The translations under genes and the position numbers were made by a program. The notes below the pieces were generated by a model. That model had not been told where the DNA came from and made no database searches. It saw only the letters and a program-made list of their open reading frames with translations. From Ligustrum vulgare (taxonomy: Eukaryota; Streptophyta; Magnoliopsida; Lamiales; Oleaceae), in assembly GCA_963555705.1 (NCBI GenBank), contig OY743174.1:56008234-56072233 (forward strand): 64,000 nt of DNA. Direction: 5' to 3'. This document shows, piece after piece, positions 1 through 12,203 of the stretch; the stretch's first letter is position 1; each line of letters begins with the position of its first letter.

Positions 1-2827
1 CCCCACCACAGATGGCAAGCCTATATATTTATCATGTCCTTTGTTCCCATCGATGTTCAAAAGAGTTCCCAATTCCCTTCTTCTTTCTCTCCCAACGTTT
101 GGTGAAAAGGTGACTGTAGTTTTTTCCAAGTTGACGAGTTGACCGGACGCTTTCCCATACTTCTCAAGAATCTGTAGAATAGAGTTTGCATCTCCTGTAT
201 TTGCCCTGGAGAAAAAAATTGAATCGTCTGCGAATAGAAGGTGACTCACCCGGGGGCCACTTCTTGAACATTTTATTCCCAACAGATTTCCACATCCCTC
301 TTCTCTCTTGATAAGACCGGAGAAAGCCTCAGCACATAGAATGAAAAGGTACGGTGAGAGGGGACAACCCTGTCTGAGCCCCCTAGTTGGACTCACGCTA
401 CCCCTATAACAGCCATTAATTGTGAAACAAAATTCCGGAGTCGATATACAATCCATAATACACCGAATCCAAAGCGAAGGGAATCCCATATGCTCAAGGA
501 TAGCGCCAATGAAATGCCACTCCACTCTATCATATGCTTTGCTCATGTCCAATTTAAGAGCCATAAATCCTTTTGAGCCATTATTCTTTTTGCCCATAGT
601 ATGAAGCACTTCGAAGTAGGGGTGGGCGTGGGTTGGGTCGGGTCGGTGTTTTGCCCAACCCGAACCCAACCCACTACGGTCGAGTTGATAAAAAATCAAC
701 CAAACCCAATTACGAATTCAAACCCAACCCACCAAATTTCGGTCGGGTTGGGTCGGGTTGGGCTTTGGCCCAATTAGTAAAAATTTTGAAAAAAAAAAAA
801 AACTCATAAATCTATCTTTAACTCAAATTAATTATGTACACTACAATAACCAAAAATACAATAAATTGAACACTTGCTAATAAAATTAAAATATGTTCAA
901 TCAATATTTAAATAAGTCAAGTTTCATTAAAAAAAAAACGTCTTTTTTTTTGGGTTGGGTTGGGTTGGGTCGGGTGAATAACCCGACCCAACCCGAAAAA
1001 ATAAATTAAAAAAAAACCCTGAACCCAACCCAATTTCCATGAAAAACCGACCAAAACCGATCGGGTTGGGTTGGTTTGGGCGGGTTCGGGGGGTTGGGTC
1101 GGTTTTTGCCCACCCCTACTTCGAAGGCAGCAATCGCATTATCTGTGATGAGTCTGTTTGGCACAAAAGCACTTTGGTTGTTTGAAATCAAAGGAGCTAG
1201 GACCTGTTTCAACCTGTTTGCTAGACATTTTGATACAATCTTGTACAAAACATTACATAGGGAGATAGGTCTAAAATCAACAATAGACTCGGGTTTTGCT
1301 TTTTTAGGAATCAAAACAATAGTGGTTTATAGATTTTACAGACTGACCTTCATTGAGTACCCTAAGACAAGCAGAGGAGACCTGATCTTTGAGAGTGTCC
1401 CAGTGTGTTTGATAGAAAAGAGCATGAAAACCGTCCACCCCAGGAGCTTTGTATGGCCCCATACTGAAAAGAGCCGCAGTCACTTCCTCCATCGAAAAAG
1501 GTCTTGAAAGAATCTGGATATCATCCTCCGAAACAGAATGCTCGATACTCTGGACTCCATCAAGGATTTCTGCCTCTGATGGACACCTGCTGGTGAATAA
1601 AGAAGAATAATAAGTCTCAATATGCGTCACTATTTCATCCTCCTCCACAAGAACCCGGCCGTCTTCACTTTTTAGGCTACAGATCGTGTTTTTCGCCTTT
1701 CTCCTAGTAGCCTGTTGATGAAAGAATTTTGTATTTCGGTCCCCATCTTTTAACCAATCCGCTCGAGAACGTTGCCGCCAAAAACTTTCATTTCTGTTTT
1801 GGACTAACTCTATATCTTTCTCTAACTCTTTTATATCCTTCATGAAAACTCCAGGACTATTTGTACATAGTAGTTGTTCTCTTCTTTTTTCCATGTGAAT
1901 AAGCTTCTTCCTACTAATATCAAACTTTCTTCCCCACTCTGTAAACTCCCGCCTTGTGCTATTCAAATTGTAATTAATACTAGCAAAAGGGTCATCTCCT
2001 TCCTCTTGTCTGCTCCAAGATCCCAGAATGTTATCGGCGAAAGTTGCATATTCTTCTTCCCTAACCCAAAAAGGTTCATAACGAAATGGTAATTTCTTCC
2101 TTCTATTTCCACTCAAAATTTCTCCCCTCCCTTGAGACTGTATAAGAAACGGTCTATGGTCGAACTTTGAGAACGCTAGATTCTCTACAACCCCCAAGGG
2201 AAAGAGACTCCTCCACCCCTCATTTGACACCGCTTGATCTAATCTTGCTTGTATGTGCCTCACCCCTTCTCTTCCATTTGACCATGTCATCAAAGGCCCT
2301 TTTGCTCCCAAATCCACAAGGCCACATTCACTTAAAGCCCCTCGAAAATTCTCCATAAATCGATTGGAACGAGAATCACTGCCCTCCCTCTCTTCCGCTA
2401 TCAAAGTTTCATTAAAATCCCCACAAACAATCCAAGGAAGGTTGTTTTGCTGCTTTAAACGTCGAAGCAAATCCCATGATAAGACCCTGTCGGTGATTTT
2501 TGGATTACCATAAAAGCCTGTAAGCCGCCATAGCGCTCCATTCTCTTCCATCACTTGCACATCAATGTGGCCTATAGAAAAAGATTTCACCTGCACATTC
2601 AAGCTACTTTTCCATAACATCATCAAACCCCCACTACGTCCCCTTGCTTCCACCATGAAATTTGAATCAAAGCCTAAAGTCATTCGTACCTTTTCTACCC
2701 TGATTTTACCTAACCTAGTCTCGGACAAAAAAACTAGATTAGGGGAGAGAGTCTGGATTGATTTACGGAGTGCAGAGATAGTCCCAGGGTTCCCCAAGCC
2801 CTGGACGTTCCAACAAAATCCAATCAT
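1..2827 (-). pseudogene. LINE ORF2: APE endonuclease + reverse transcriptase, broken
   Basis: The frame opens at the ATG at 2827 with the typical start MIGFCWNVQGLGNPGT of plant LINE ORF2. The endonuclease part shows SETRLG and CGDFNE. The usual SDH box near its end reads FDH (in KFDHRPF). The RT part shows [18 protein letters not shown], a DMSKAYDRVEW segment, RQGCPLSPYLF and the catalytic FADD box at 223-234. A frameshift at about 1320-1330 (the tract that should read [10 protein letters not shown]) moves the RT into another frame, and the MITE at 617-1118 interrupts it between [11 protein letters not shown] and LHTM. The family's RNase H/C-terminal part would lie left of position 1. It cannot make a full protein. 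Confidence 0.93.
617..1118. mobile_element. hAT-type MITE (502 bp) inside LINE ORF2
   Basis: The element begins TAGGGGTGGGC (617-627) and ends with its inverse, GCCCACCCCTA (1108-1118). It is flanked by a perfect 8-bp direct repeat CTTCGAAG (609-616 and 1119-1126), as expected for hAT transposition. It has no coding capacity. Both subterminal zones carry runs of GGGTTGGGTCGGG-type words, facing each other around an AT-rich core. Removing the element and one copy of the duplication restores the LINE RT frame (FEV|LHTM), so it inserted after the LINE. Confidence 0.93.
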
Positions 2828-2866
2828 TGTACTTGGCGGCCCTGCTCAACAGGGCTCGCCGCTTCC

Positions 2867-4222
2867 TTAGACAGCTCCAATGTTATTTCCTCCGTGGCAT
2901 CCAACTCCAATCTTCCGCTTTGCCCCTCTCATAATCTCAAACAAAGATGCAGGCAAAACTCGTTTTCCCAACGATTTCCTTTTCTCGAATTCCCCTCCTC
3001 CATACACATTCCTGATTAACGAGCTATGGGTGGGAGATATTGTTTTCCCGTCCCGAGCCCGCTGGTTAACTCTCTTCCACCCTGTACCTTTCTTGCCAAG
3101 AACCCCTTGTTTCGAGTTTCGATTATCTGCCAAACACCTTCCTTCCTCCACCTCCACTTCTACTAAGTCAATCCCCAACTCCTTTGAACCTCCCCTCGGT
3201 CCCACTATGTCTCCCACCTCCAGATTATTATTTTTTTCAACCTCCGGTTCCGCTCTAACTCCCTCAACCCCTGTCACCAGACCTGGAACATAACCGCAAC
3301 AAACCTCACGTGGATCATCACTAACAATCCCAAACCTACTCCTGGTGGCCACCCCCATGGATTCCCCATTTTGTTGAACCGAAAGAGGTGGTGAGGGGGC
3401 CTGCTTACCTGTCCCGCGACTGAACTCTTCATCCTCCATCTCCTCATCCCATCGAGTCCGCTGCCTACTGGGCTTTGCAGCCGAACGTCTTTTGAGAAAC
3501 AAAGGGGCATTAATCTATGAACCATATTTGAAATCCTCCTTTCGACTTGGCAACTCATCTGTTGATGAACACTCTTGATACCGGTGGCCAATCAAGCCAC
3601 AATGATAACAAAAATCTGGTAATCGCTCATATTGGACTAAGATAAAAAGATCTGCATTGAAAGATTCCAGACAGATCCTAACACCACGTTTGAGGGGTTT
3701 CGACATATCTACCTTCACCCTGATCCTTGGTACACTACTTTCCAGATCTACTACTTCAACCTCGCCCAGCAAAGCTCCAATTTTCTGAAGAATATTGTCC
3801 GTCATGCAGACTAACGGCAGATTCAGTATATGAACCCAAAAATGAACATGATGGAATTCAATAACATGCAAGTCACCAATTCCCGAAGGCGTTCGTAGAG
3901 AAAGGATTTGATTATTGAACAACCATGGACCTCCCGCGGCAACCCTCTTTTTGTCCTCCATAGACCCAAACTGAAAGAGAAAGACGTTGGCATCCCCTCT
4001 CGAACACACCTTAAAGTTTCGTGACACTTGCCATATGTTCACCAACACCCTTTCAAGGGCATCTCTATTGACAGGTTTCGAGCCCAGCACTTTCCCCACC
4101 AATGAAACCCTCATCGAGTTTTTACCTTCGTCACAATCCTATGAAACTATCTCCAGGGAAGGGTTAACTTCTTCTTCAAGTCTTAATCTTTCACAAAGTT
4201 TTCGAATCTCTTCTGGATCCAT
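2867..4222 (-). pseudogene. LINE ORF1 (DUF4283/zinc-knuckle RNA-binding protein), two stops
   Basis: Read from the ATG at 4222 (MDPEEIRKLCERLRLEEE), one continuous frame runs to 2867, about 451 codons, broken by stops at 4139-4141 and 3515-3517. Both stops lie in the same frame as the flanking coding sequence, so they look like point mutations rather than gene ends. The middle part is DUF4283-like (for example PWLFNNQILSL and HFWVHILNLPL) and is followed by a CCHC zinc knuckle, CYHCGLIGHRYQEC. The C-terminal part is charged and low in complexity. In this family ORF1 binds the element's RNA. ORF2 starts 39 nt downstream. Confidence 0.88.
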
Positions 4223-4399
4223 GATGGTGGGTGGACAGAACAAACCAAACACAAAACCAGCGTGAGAATTTGAGAAAGAACAAGCCAAAACTATTGGGAA
4301 AAACAGCCTTGGAATGGAGCCACACAGTGATGGTGGCAAGAAAAACCCTAATCGCACGTTTTTTAAAGAAACGTGGGATAAGGCAATAATTTCCAATTG

Positions 4400-5465
4400 A
4401 ATTATTTTAAATCTGAATCTTGACCAAAATAAATAATAAGTAGTGAATTAATACTATTAATTAATATTTTATGAAATGTGTTTTAGACAGGAAAATTGGT
4501 CAATACCATTTTTGGGAAGTGCTCTCCCTTTATGTATTTCATTTTTCTCTCGTGAGCATATTTAGTCCTTACTTAAGCCCTCATTATCTACAAAATGAGT
4601 TTAATAATAATGTTTTTAAAAAAAATGAGGGATTGAATAAAGTGTAATTAATAAGGGCTAATTTTATTTTATTTATTTCTTTTTTTTTTAAAACTAAGTT
4701 GCCACTATTGTAATAATTAAGTACTTAAATAACTTTTAAAAAAAAATCAATGATCATTTGCATAACCATACATTTTAATCATTATTGATGTAATTAATCT
4801 TTTCAAAATATAATGAAGCAAATTAAGCAACATGAAAAGTCAAATAATCAAAATAATAATAAGATAATCTCACAATTATCATGATACGACAATCGAGTAA
4901 AGTTGGATATCACAAAATTATACGAAAAATCTTATACCCTATAATCTTTAAAAATTTATTAAAATTAAGATATTAAATATCTATTGATATTATTAACTAA
5001 AAAGAAATCAAAGCATTAATTATTCAATATTAGTCTTCGTTCAATAACTCTTTCTATAAATTATTTATAAGTAGCGCATTATTTCAACCACATATGAATT
5101 TCAGAAAATATGATTTTTAATATTAAAGATAACAGATTTTTTTTTTTTAAAGTAAGATAACAAATGATTTGACCATTAATAATTAAACACAATTTTTATA
5201 TTGATGGCTACACATAAGAGTATAATTTTAAGAACAACAAATAATTCAGTAGTAGTGTCAATAATAAAATAAAAATTGATTAAAAAAAACCAACCATTAA
5301 AGCAACAAATGCATTCACATTTATCCAAATTTTGCATTCACACTAATCCACTTTGTATTCACACTGTTTAATTTTCTGAAAACTTACTATTTATAGAAAC
5401 AGAAACTGGGGGAGAAATTGTTTTTACGAACAACCCAACTTTTATATATTACAAAGATAAAGATA
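4400..5465. other. AT-rich intergenic DNA
   Basis: Very AT-rich sequence with poly-A and poly-T runs. I see no coding frame, RNA gene or recognisable transposon end. Confidence 0.5.
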
Positions 5466-5469
5466 TATA

Positions 5470-5840
5470 GATACTAGTATCAAACCATGTGTGTTACACA
5501 GAAGAACAATATAAATGATTTTACTGTAAATATTATTTCAAAATATGGGGAAAAAGTTTGAAAACAAATTTTGTTTTGATTAATGATTAAAACTGTCAAC
5601 AAATGTTCAAAGTAAAAATGAAGTAGAATTCTCATAAATTTTGGAAAACTTCTTTAAATACTATTGTTTGTAAAAGTTTTTGTTGTTCACATGAAAGTTG
5701 TTATAGATAAAATATATTTTGAACAATTGTTCAAACTTAAATTAAATAATGCAAAAACTTAAAAAAAATATATAAAAAAAAATACTCCAAATATTTTTTA
5801 CTATTATGGATAGAAAAATAACCCTCAAAACTAAGAATGA
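5470..5840. repeat. Dispersed repeat, copy 1 (pairs with 8570-8945)
   Basis: The stretch starts ACTAGTATCAAACCATGTG and includes ATGATTTTACTGTAAATAT and TTGATTAATGATTAAAACTG. It aligns along its length with 8570-8945 in the same orientation, with many point differences. No protein or known element end is visible. It is probably part of an old, non-coding element family. Confidence 0.6.
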
Positions 5841-5957
5841 TTAAAAATATTTAGTATCCGTTCGGTAATTTTGTTTATAAATTTATTTACAAACAACAAA
5901 TTTTTTTACCCACTTTTTAACTATCCACATTTTCGAAATCACTTTTTACTTATAAAC

Positions 5958-6665
5958 ATTTTTCAAAACTACTTTTGAACAACGCATCTCGTAAACAAAA
6001 TAACGATATTTTTGTTTATGAACAAAAATATATATAGTCTTCGAACGGAGGTTTAAGTATTTTCTATAAATTTCTTTACAAATAACACATTTTTCATTCA
6101 TGTTTATCTATATGGGTAAATACAACATTAATTCAAAATTAAAATTGCACTAATCAACACAATTTTAAATACAACATTAATCTACACAGATTTTTATTTC
6201 CAAAAATTGTAAATGTATTTTGGACGGAAAATGTCATTTAATGCTTCTGTCCTATCACTTCTACTTTTATATATTTATAGAATATATGTATATATAGATA
6301 TAGATATAGATAGATTTTATATGCACATTTTTCGAAACAACTTTTCAACAACGTATCTCGAAAACAAAATAACAATATTTTTTTTTTATGAAAAAAAACA
6401 TTTATTGTCTTCGAACGGAGGTTTAAGTATTTTCCATAAATTTATTTATTTAGAAACAACACATTTTTCATTCATGTTTATCTATATAGGTAATTGCGAC
6501 ATTAATTCAAATTAAAATTGTATTAATCAATACGAATTTAAATACGACATTAATCTATACAAATTTTTATTTTATTTCAGTTTTTTATTTTCAAAGATTG
6601 TAAATGCATTTTGGAGGAAAAATGTCATTTAATGCTTTTATCTCCTCACTTCTACTTTTATATAA
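5958..6665. repeat. Diverged tandem duplication, two units of about 340 bp
   Basis: Unit 1 (about 5958-6290) and unit 2 (about 6327-6665) share, in order, CAACGCATCTCG-like, TCTTCGAACGGAGGTTTAAG, TTTTCATTCATGTTTATCTA and AATGTCATTTAATGCTT motifs. The units differ by scattered substitutions and small indels, so the duplication is old. It is non-coding. Confidence 0.7.
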
Positions 6666-7639
6666 ACTAGTTTCACTCCCGTGCGATGCACGGTCATTTG
6701 TTACTCACATATATCGAATTTATGTGTTAACATATGAAATAAATATTTAATTAAAAATGAGAAACGAAGGAAGACAATTAATTACAAAAAAAAAAAATTA
6801 AAAAATAGATCTACGAATGCTCTAATTTTATTCTCATTCATTTTCTATTTTTAAAGAAAAAATATTTATGTGATACTGACAATTTTATTTTATTTTTTTA
6901 CAAAAAAATTATATTTGATTTTCACATGTGCTACATATGAAATGAGTATTTAATTAAGAATGTGAAACAAAAGAAGACAATTAATTACAAAAAAATGTAC
7001 AATTAAACATACTATAATTTTTTTATATACTATTTTTATGTTTACCGTTCTAGGAAATATCTTTAAGCATTGTAAATTAAATTGACTTAAAACTTAAAGT
7101 GGGAAAACGAAATTACATTAAAATAGAATTTGTAATAAGTGAAAAATAAATATATCAGTAATATACGCTCAGAATTTTATTAAATGAAAAGGAAAGAAAG
7201 ATATATCGATGAACGCTCCTATTTTATTCTCTTTCATTTTCTATTTTTAAAGGACTTGTTATCTTGTATTAAACTTCTAGTTGAGATCATTGACTTGACA
7301 CTCATATTGCATATTTTGTTCGATTTCAAAACAATGCAATAATTATAAAAAGAATAATAATTAATACAAAAAATTGTTTATAGATAGTATTATAGAACTT
7401 AAATGACATAATTTACAATGAATGAGATATCGAGTTTAAAAGATATAAAAAATTCTCAGTTGTCAGCTTGTATTAAACTTTTCATTGAGATCTTCGATTT
7501 GACACTCATATTACATATTTTTGACTTAAATATAATAAAATTATTATCAAGTGAATAATAATTATTACAAAACAAAAAAAAATGTTTATAAATTAAAATA
7601 AATTATAAATCTTGATGTTAATAATAGAACAACATGAAT

Positions 7640-7802
7640 TATAATGTTATATACCATAATAATTATCAAGTGAATAATAATTTTTACAAAGCAACATAAA
7701 TAATTTATACATTAAAATAAATTAAAACTTCATATGTCATTAATAACATATCACGAAATCTAATGTTATTTACCAAAATAATGGCAAAAATATTTATTAC
7801 AT

Positions 7803-7901
<99 letters not shown>

Positions 7902-8575
7902 TGCATAGATTTCAAAATTAATTTAGAAAGTTATTTTTGAAGGGAAACTATATGTGTATTATTTTTGACATGTACATTATTTTTATATATGTATAGATAT
8001 AGTCATAGATGTATAGATTACATATCTTTCGACTTAAATATAATAAAATAATAATCAAGTGAATAGTAATTATTACAAAGTAAAAAAATAGTTTATACAT
8101 TAAAATAAATTAAAATATTGATATCATTAATAACATAACATGAATTCTAACATTATGTACAATAATTTATTCTAAAATATTTATTACATTATTTTTTTCT
8201 CATTTTTTTTGCATTGATTTCCAAATTTAGAAAGTCATTTTTTGCGGGAAATTATGTGTATGTTATTTTTGGCATGTACTTTATTTTTATATATGTATGT
8301 ATAGATGTATAGATTACATATCTTTCAACTATAATATAATAATAAAATAATTATCAAGTGAATAATAATTATTGCTATGTTAAAATAAATTAAAATATTG
8401 ATGTCATTAATAGTATAACACGAATTCTAATGTTACGTACCATAATAATTTCTAAAATATTTATTACATTATTTTTTTGCATAGATTTCAAAATTTAGAA
8501 AGTCATTTTTTTTGCGGGAAACTACGTATTGTTATTTTTGACATGTACTTTATTTTTATATATGTAGAGACTAGT
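7640..8575. repeat. Three tandem copies of a diverged AT-rich repeat
   Basis: Each copy carries AATTATCAAGTGAATAATAA, then ATTAATAACATANCACGAA, then TTATTACATTA, then a TTAGAAAGT-TATTTTT block with a GGGAAA(C/T)TA motif and a TATTTTTATATATGTATAGA end. Copies sit at about 7640-8020, 8030-8320 and 8330-8575. The first is expanded by the microsatellite at 7805-7900. A further diverged copy lies at 9640-9830. No coding sequence is seen. Confidence 0.65.
7805..7900. repeat. Compound microsatellite (CT)n(CA)n
   Basis: An uninterrupted run of CT dinucleotides (about 7805-7866) passes directly into a run of CA dinucleotides (about 7867-7900). The apparent minus-strand reading frame over it is an artefact of the repeat. 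Confidence 0.97.
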
Positions 8576-8945
8576 ATCATACCAGTGCATTGTACAAAAG
8601 AACTATATGAAATGATTTTACTGTAAATATCATTACAAAATGCGAAAAAAAAAATTGAACACATAATTTATTTTGATTAATGATACAGACTGTCAACGAA
8701 TGCTCAAAAAAGAAATAAATTACAATTCTCATCAATTTTCGAAAACCTCTTTAAATACTACATTATTTATACAATTTGTAGTTGCTAACATCCGTGTGAT
8801 AAATGAAAGTTGCTATAAACAAAACATATTCAAACGATTGCTCAGATTTAAATTAAATAATGCAATTTTTCAAATATATAAATAAAAAATTTCATCCAAA
8901 TATTTTTGACTAATGTGAATAGAAATAATAATCCTCAAAATATTA
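8570..8945. repeat. Dispersed repeat, copy 2 (pairs with 5470-5840)
   Basis: The sequence starts GACTAGTATCATACCAGTG and follows 5470-5840 in order, including ATGATTTTACTGTAAATAT, GACTGTCAACGAATG and AATTAAATAATGCAA. It is the same orientation and a similar length, with many substitutions. It is non-coding. Confidence 0.6.
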
Positions 8946-9215
8946 TAATTTACCTAAAATAAAGTAATTGTAACAAATTAAATATATGCGGTCCTATATA
9001 TAAATAAATGTAACAAATTAAGCAATAATGACAATGGACGAAAGTGAAAATCAACCTCAGGATTTTTGGTGCACGAACGTGGAATTCAACTCAAGAAATC
9101 CTTCATATAATTAATAATTTTTAATTTTAAATGCTATACATTTAATTGAACATAATTAAATGCATATTTAATTATTAATTATATGTCAATAAAAAAATTA
9201 TTAATGAAAAATAAT

Positions 9216-9218
<3 letters not shown>

Positions 9219-9290
<72 letters not shown>
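9219..9290. repeat. (TA)n microsatellite
   Basis: An essentially pure TA dinucleotide run of about 70 bp. Confidence 0.97.
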
Positions 9291-9293
<3 letters not shown>

Positions 9294-9639
9294 TAAGTCT
9301 TTTTATCTATATATGTTAGTAAAATTAAGAAATAAAGTTTCACATTTTTTATGGTATATAATTATTTTTTTAATATTTTAATAAAAATTTAAACCGTTGA
9401 ATTATTTTATTATTTTTACGGAAAAACAAGTCATGAATTAAGTGTTTTAGATATTGTACCGTGAACATATCAACTCCATTTCTGGAATTAACGTTCAATA
9501 AATGAAATTTTCTTTTTAAAAACTTCTGAACTACAAAATTAAGCTCATACAATATATGTGCAAAACTCAACTTACATATTCTCCTTAAGATCAATGTTTT
9601 TTTCTTTTTATATATTGTTCTTAATCATATTTTTGGGAA

Positions 9640-9830
9640 GAATATGTTGATATTATTAATAACATAGCACGGATGCAAATACAATTAATGACACATATAA
9701 AATAATAATTGCTAAATATTTAATATACTATTTTTTAGCAAAAAAAATTCAAATTTAAAAAGTTTTTTTGGTGGGAAATATGTGTATATTTTTGTGACAG
9801 CTATTCTACTTTTTTATATATATAGGGAGG
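9640..9830. repeat. Diverged fourth copy of the 7640-8575 repeat
   Basis: It shares the same motif order as the tandem copies upstream: ATTAATAACATAGCACG, a TAAAATAATAATTG block, TTTAAAAAGTTTTTTTGG, GGGAAATATGTGTATA and TTTTTTATATATATAGG. It is more divergent than the three tandem copies. Confidence 0.45.
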
Positions 9831-9834
9831 TTAA

Positions 9835-11057
9835 CATCTAAAATAGGGAGATTACGACAATGTGAATAACAATATTCAATGAATCTATACCATAACGAGT
9901 CAAGAAGTATTAATAGATCAATTGACCCGATTATTGACGATCAATTCTATATGTACGCACCAATTCGGCCAATAAAAATCAATGATCTCCGTATTCAATT
10001 ACACCCATCGTGTGTACAATAAATAAACAATATATTAGGGCCCTCAAGGTGTGTGCTACACCTTTTAATAAACAATATATGTCAATATCAATGTTAAATC
10101 AATATCAATGGATAGAAATTAGAATCTTAAATCTATAACATTTTTCAAAATCAAGAATCACCACTTTTTAAAATTCAATAAAATCTATTAAAAAAAGTAT
10201 TTAAATATCTTTCAAAACTTCAATTAATAAACCCCCTTAATATACATGGGTTCCTTCTCATCCAAGTCATCTATTTATAGGGTGATTAGAAATTTTAAAT
10301 TATTTAATTTGGTCCTTAATCATTAACAATTTGCCACCACTCAGCCCAATTGGCTATTTGTCTGCCTTAAAAGTGTCTCCCTCTGTTTGGTAATAAGGTT
10401 TTTTTTGGGTTTTTTTTTTTTTTTTAAACACTAAAATTTTCAATACAATTTTTTAATCACACATATTTTCTCTTTCCAATTTTTAACCCTCTAATCATCT
10501 CGAGATACGTGAAAAAAACCAAAAAACTGTTTTTTTTTTCTTTGATGATTTCGCCGCGGCTTAGAAATTCTAATGCCAACTTAACCCCAGAAAATTCAGG
10601 TCATTTGGCTCTTTTTAATTTAATCCCCCACACTCTTAGGTAACATAGTAGGATTCCAAAATGCCCTAAGTTGTAAATCTAAATTAGGGATTTTCTAGTT
10701 TGAAATCTTATATTTCTAAAAAATTCGGATGTTACATCATGCACTAACTTCTTCTCTTTTTTGAAAGTGCTTATTAGAGGGAACTTGGCATGGTTTACTA
10801 ATTGCTAATATGTTTCATATTCTTAAGTACACATTTGTTTTTTATTTTTATTTTTATTATGGATGTGATGTGTGATTCAAAATTGTGAATCCTATAAAAA
10901 TGTTTGATTAAATTAAACGTTGACATTTACTTATATTAAAATCTTGATTTTAATTTTTACCAAACAATATATACATATATACACACACTACAAAAGTTTT
11001 AAAAAAAGAAAAAAATAGTAAATTAAGTTAACAAAATATAGGAAATAAAAAATCAAA
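9835..11057. other. AT-rich intergenic DNA with one probable MITE remnant
   Basis: No gene is seen. About 10385-10530 resembles the MITE family with the core 'TTTTTAATCACACATATTTTCTCT' found at 49058-49207 and 61930-62090, starting at a CTGTTTGGTAATAA end. The rest is AT-rich sequence without a recognisable signature. Confidence 0.4.
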
Positions 11058-11064
11058 ACTTAAG

Positions 11065-11463
11065 GGGCCGTTCTCTTTGTATTTCGATTTTGAGTTTTGA
11101 ATTTTGAATTTTGTTTTGAATTTTGGATTTTGGTTGTTTGTTTTGGAATTGCTGAAAACATGTTCTCTTTGTGATTTTGGAAAACTGTTTTCAAAAATAG
11201 AAAACTGAAAAATGTGTTTACTTTGTAATTTTTTGATATATTTATTTTGTGATATTTTATATGTAAAAAATGGTTGATTTGTTGAATTACATTAATTTTA
11301 ATGTTAATAAATCAGTTAGTTCTCTATGTCAATAAATTCATCATTAATATTGTTTCAGCTTAACTAAAATTTAACCACATACCAATAAAATCTTAACATG
11401 GATCTATATATAATGGCAAAATAATATAAGAATTTCAAGTGAAGGAAGTGTCTCACATTTACA

Positions 11464-11508
<45 letters not shown>

Positions 11509-12196
11509 AATAAATAATTACAAAAAAAAAAAAAATCTTAACATGGATCTATATAATAGCAAAATAATATAAGAACTTCAAATGAATGAAGTGTCTTACT
11601 TTTATAAAAATAAATAAATAAATAAATAAAATAAAAATAAAAAATTTACAAGAAAAAAACTTAACATTTATCTATATATATAATGACAAAATAACATAAA
11701 AATTTTAAGTGAAGGAAGTGTCTCACTTTTACAAAAAGTAAAAAAAAAATAATTTACAAAAAAAATAAATAAAAAAAAATTAACATGGATCTATATATAA
11801 TGACAAAATAATATAAGAATTTCAAGAGAAGGAAGTGTCTCACATTTAAAATAATAATAATAATAAATAAATAAATTACAAAAAAAAAAAAAAAAAAAAT
11901 CTTAACATGGATCTATATATAATGACAAAATAATATAAGAATTTCAAGTGAATGAAGTATTTCACATTTACAAAAAAAAAAAAAAAAAATCCAAAACGCG
12001 CGTTTTGGTCGTTTTGGACTTTTTAATACAAAATATCTAAAACGAAAAAAAATCGTTTTGATTTTCCTTTGTATTTTTTTTTTTGGTGTTTTGGAAAACG
12101 CGTTTCTGAAAATGGGTAAAGTGAACGCGTTTTCGATATTTCCAAAAATCGAAAACTCAAAACGGGCTCAAAACAGTAAAGAGAACAAGACCGTTG
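11065..12196. mobile_element. Candidate non-autonomous DNA transposon with long imperfect inverted ends
   Basis: The left end reads GGGCCGTTCTCTTTGTATTT, followed by many TTTTGAATTTTG words. The right end, on the opposite strand, reads GGTCTTGTTCTCTTTACTGT, followed by TTTTGAGTTTTCGATTTTTG words. The 7-bp sequence ACTTAAG flanks both sides (11058-11064 and 12197-12203) and may be the target-site duplication. The interior is five tandem copies of a 120-140 bp unit and no coding sequence. The alignment of the very ends is imperfect, so the superfamily (Mutator or hAT) is not settled. Confidence 0.5.
11396..11990. repeat. Five tandem copies of a 120-140 bp unit
   Basis: Each unit carries AACATGGATCTATATA, then ATGACAAAATAATATAAGAA, then TTTCAAGTGAAGGAAGTGTC, TCACATTTAC and a variable A/AAT run. 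Copies begin near 11396, 11540, 11658, 11784 and 11905. The variable run explains the differences in unit length. Confidence 0.8.
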
Positions 12197-12203
12197 ACTT
12201 AAG

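Larger units (their letters stand above)
1..4390 (-). mobile_element. L1-type LINE retrotransposon, decayed, 3' end outside window
   Basis: A non-LTR retrotransposon lies on the minus strand. Its order is a 5' leader (about 4223-4390), ORF1 with a zinc knuckle (4222-2867), a 39-nt gap, then ORF2 with APE endonuclease and reverse transcriptase (from 2827 leftwards past position 1). This is the normal plant L1 layout. ORF1 has two in-frame stops and ORF2 has a frameshift and a 502-bp MITE insertion, so the copy is dead. The 5' boundary near 4370-4400 is an estimate, made where the coding-like GC-richer sequence gives way to AT-rich DNA. The 3' tail and target-site duplication cannot be seen here. 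Confidence 0.9.

Noticed and set aside
7705..7899. Minus-strand frame with alternating Cys-Val and Arg-Glu runs
   Set aside because: It is produced by the (CT)n(CA)n microsatellite.
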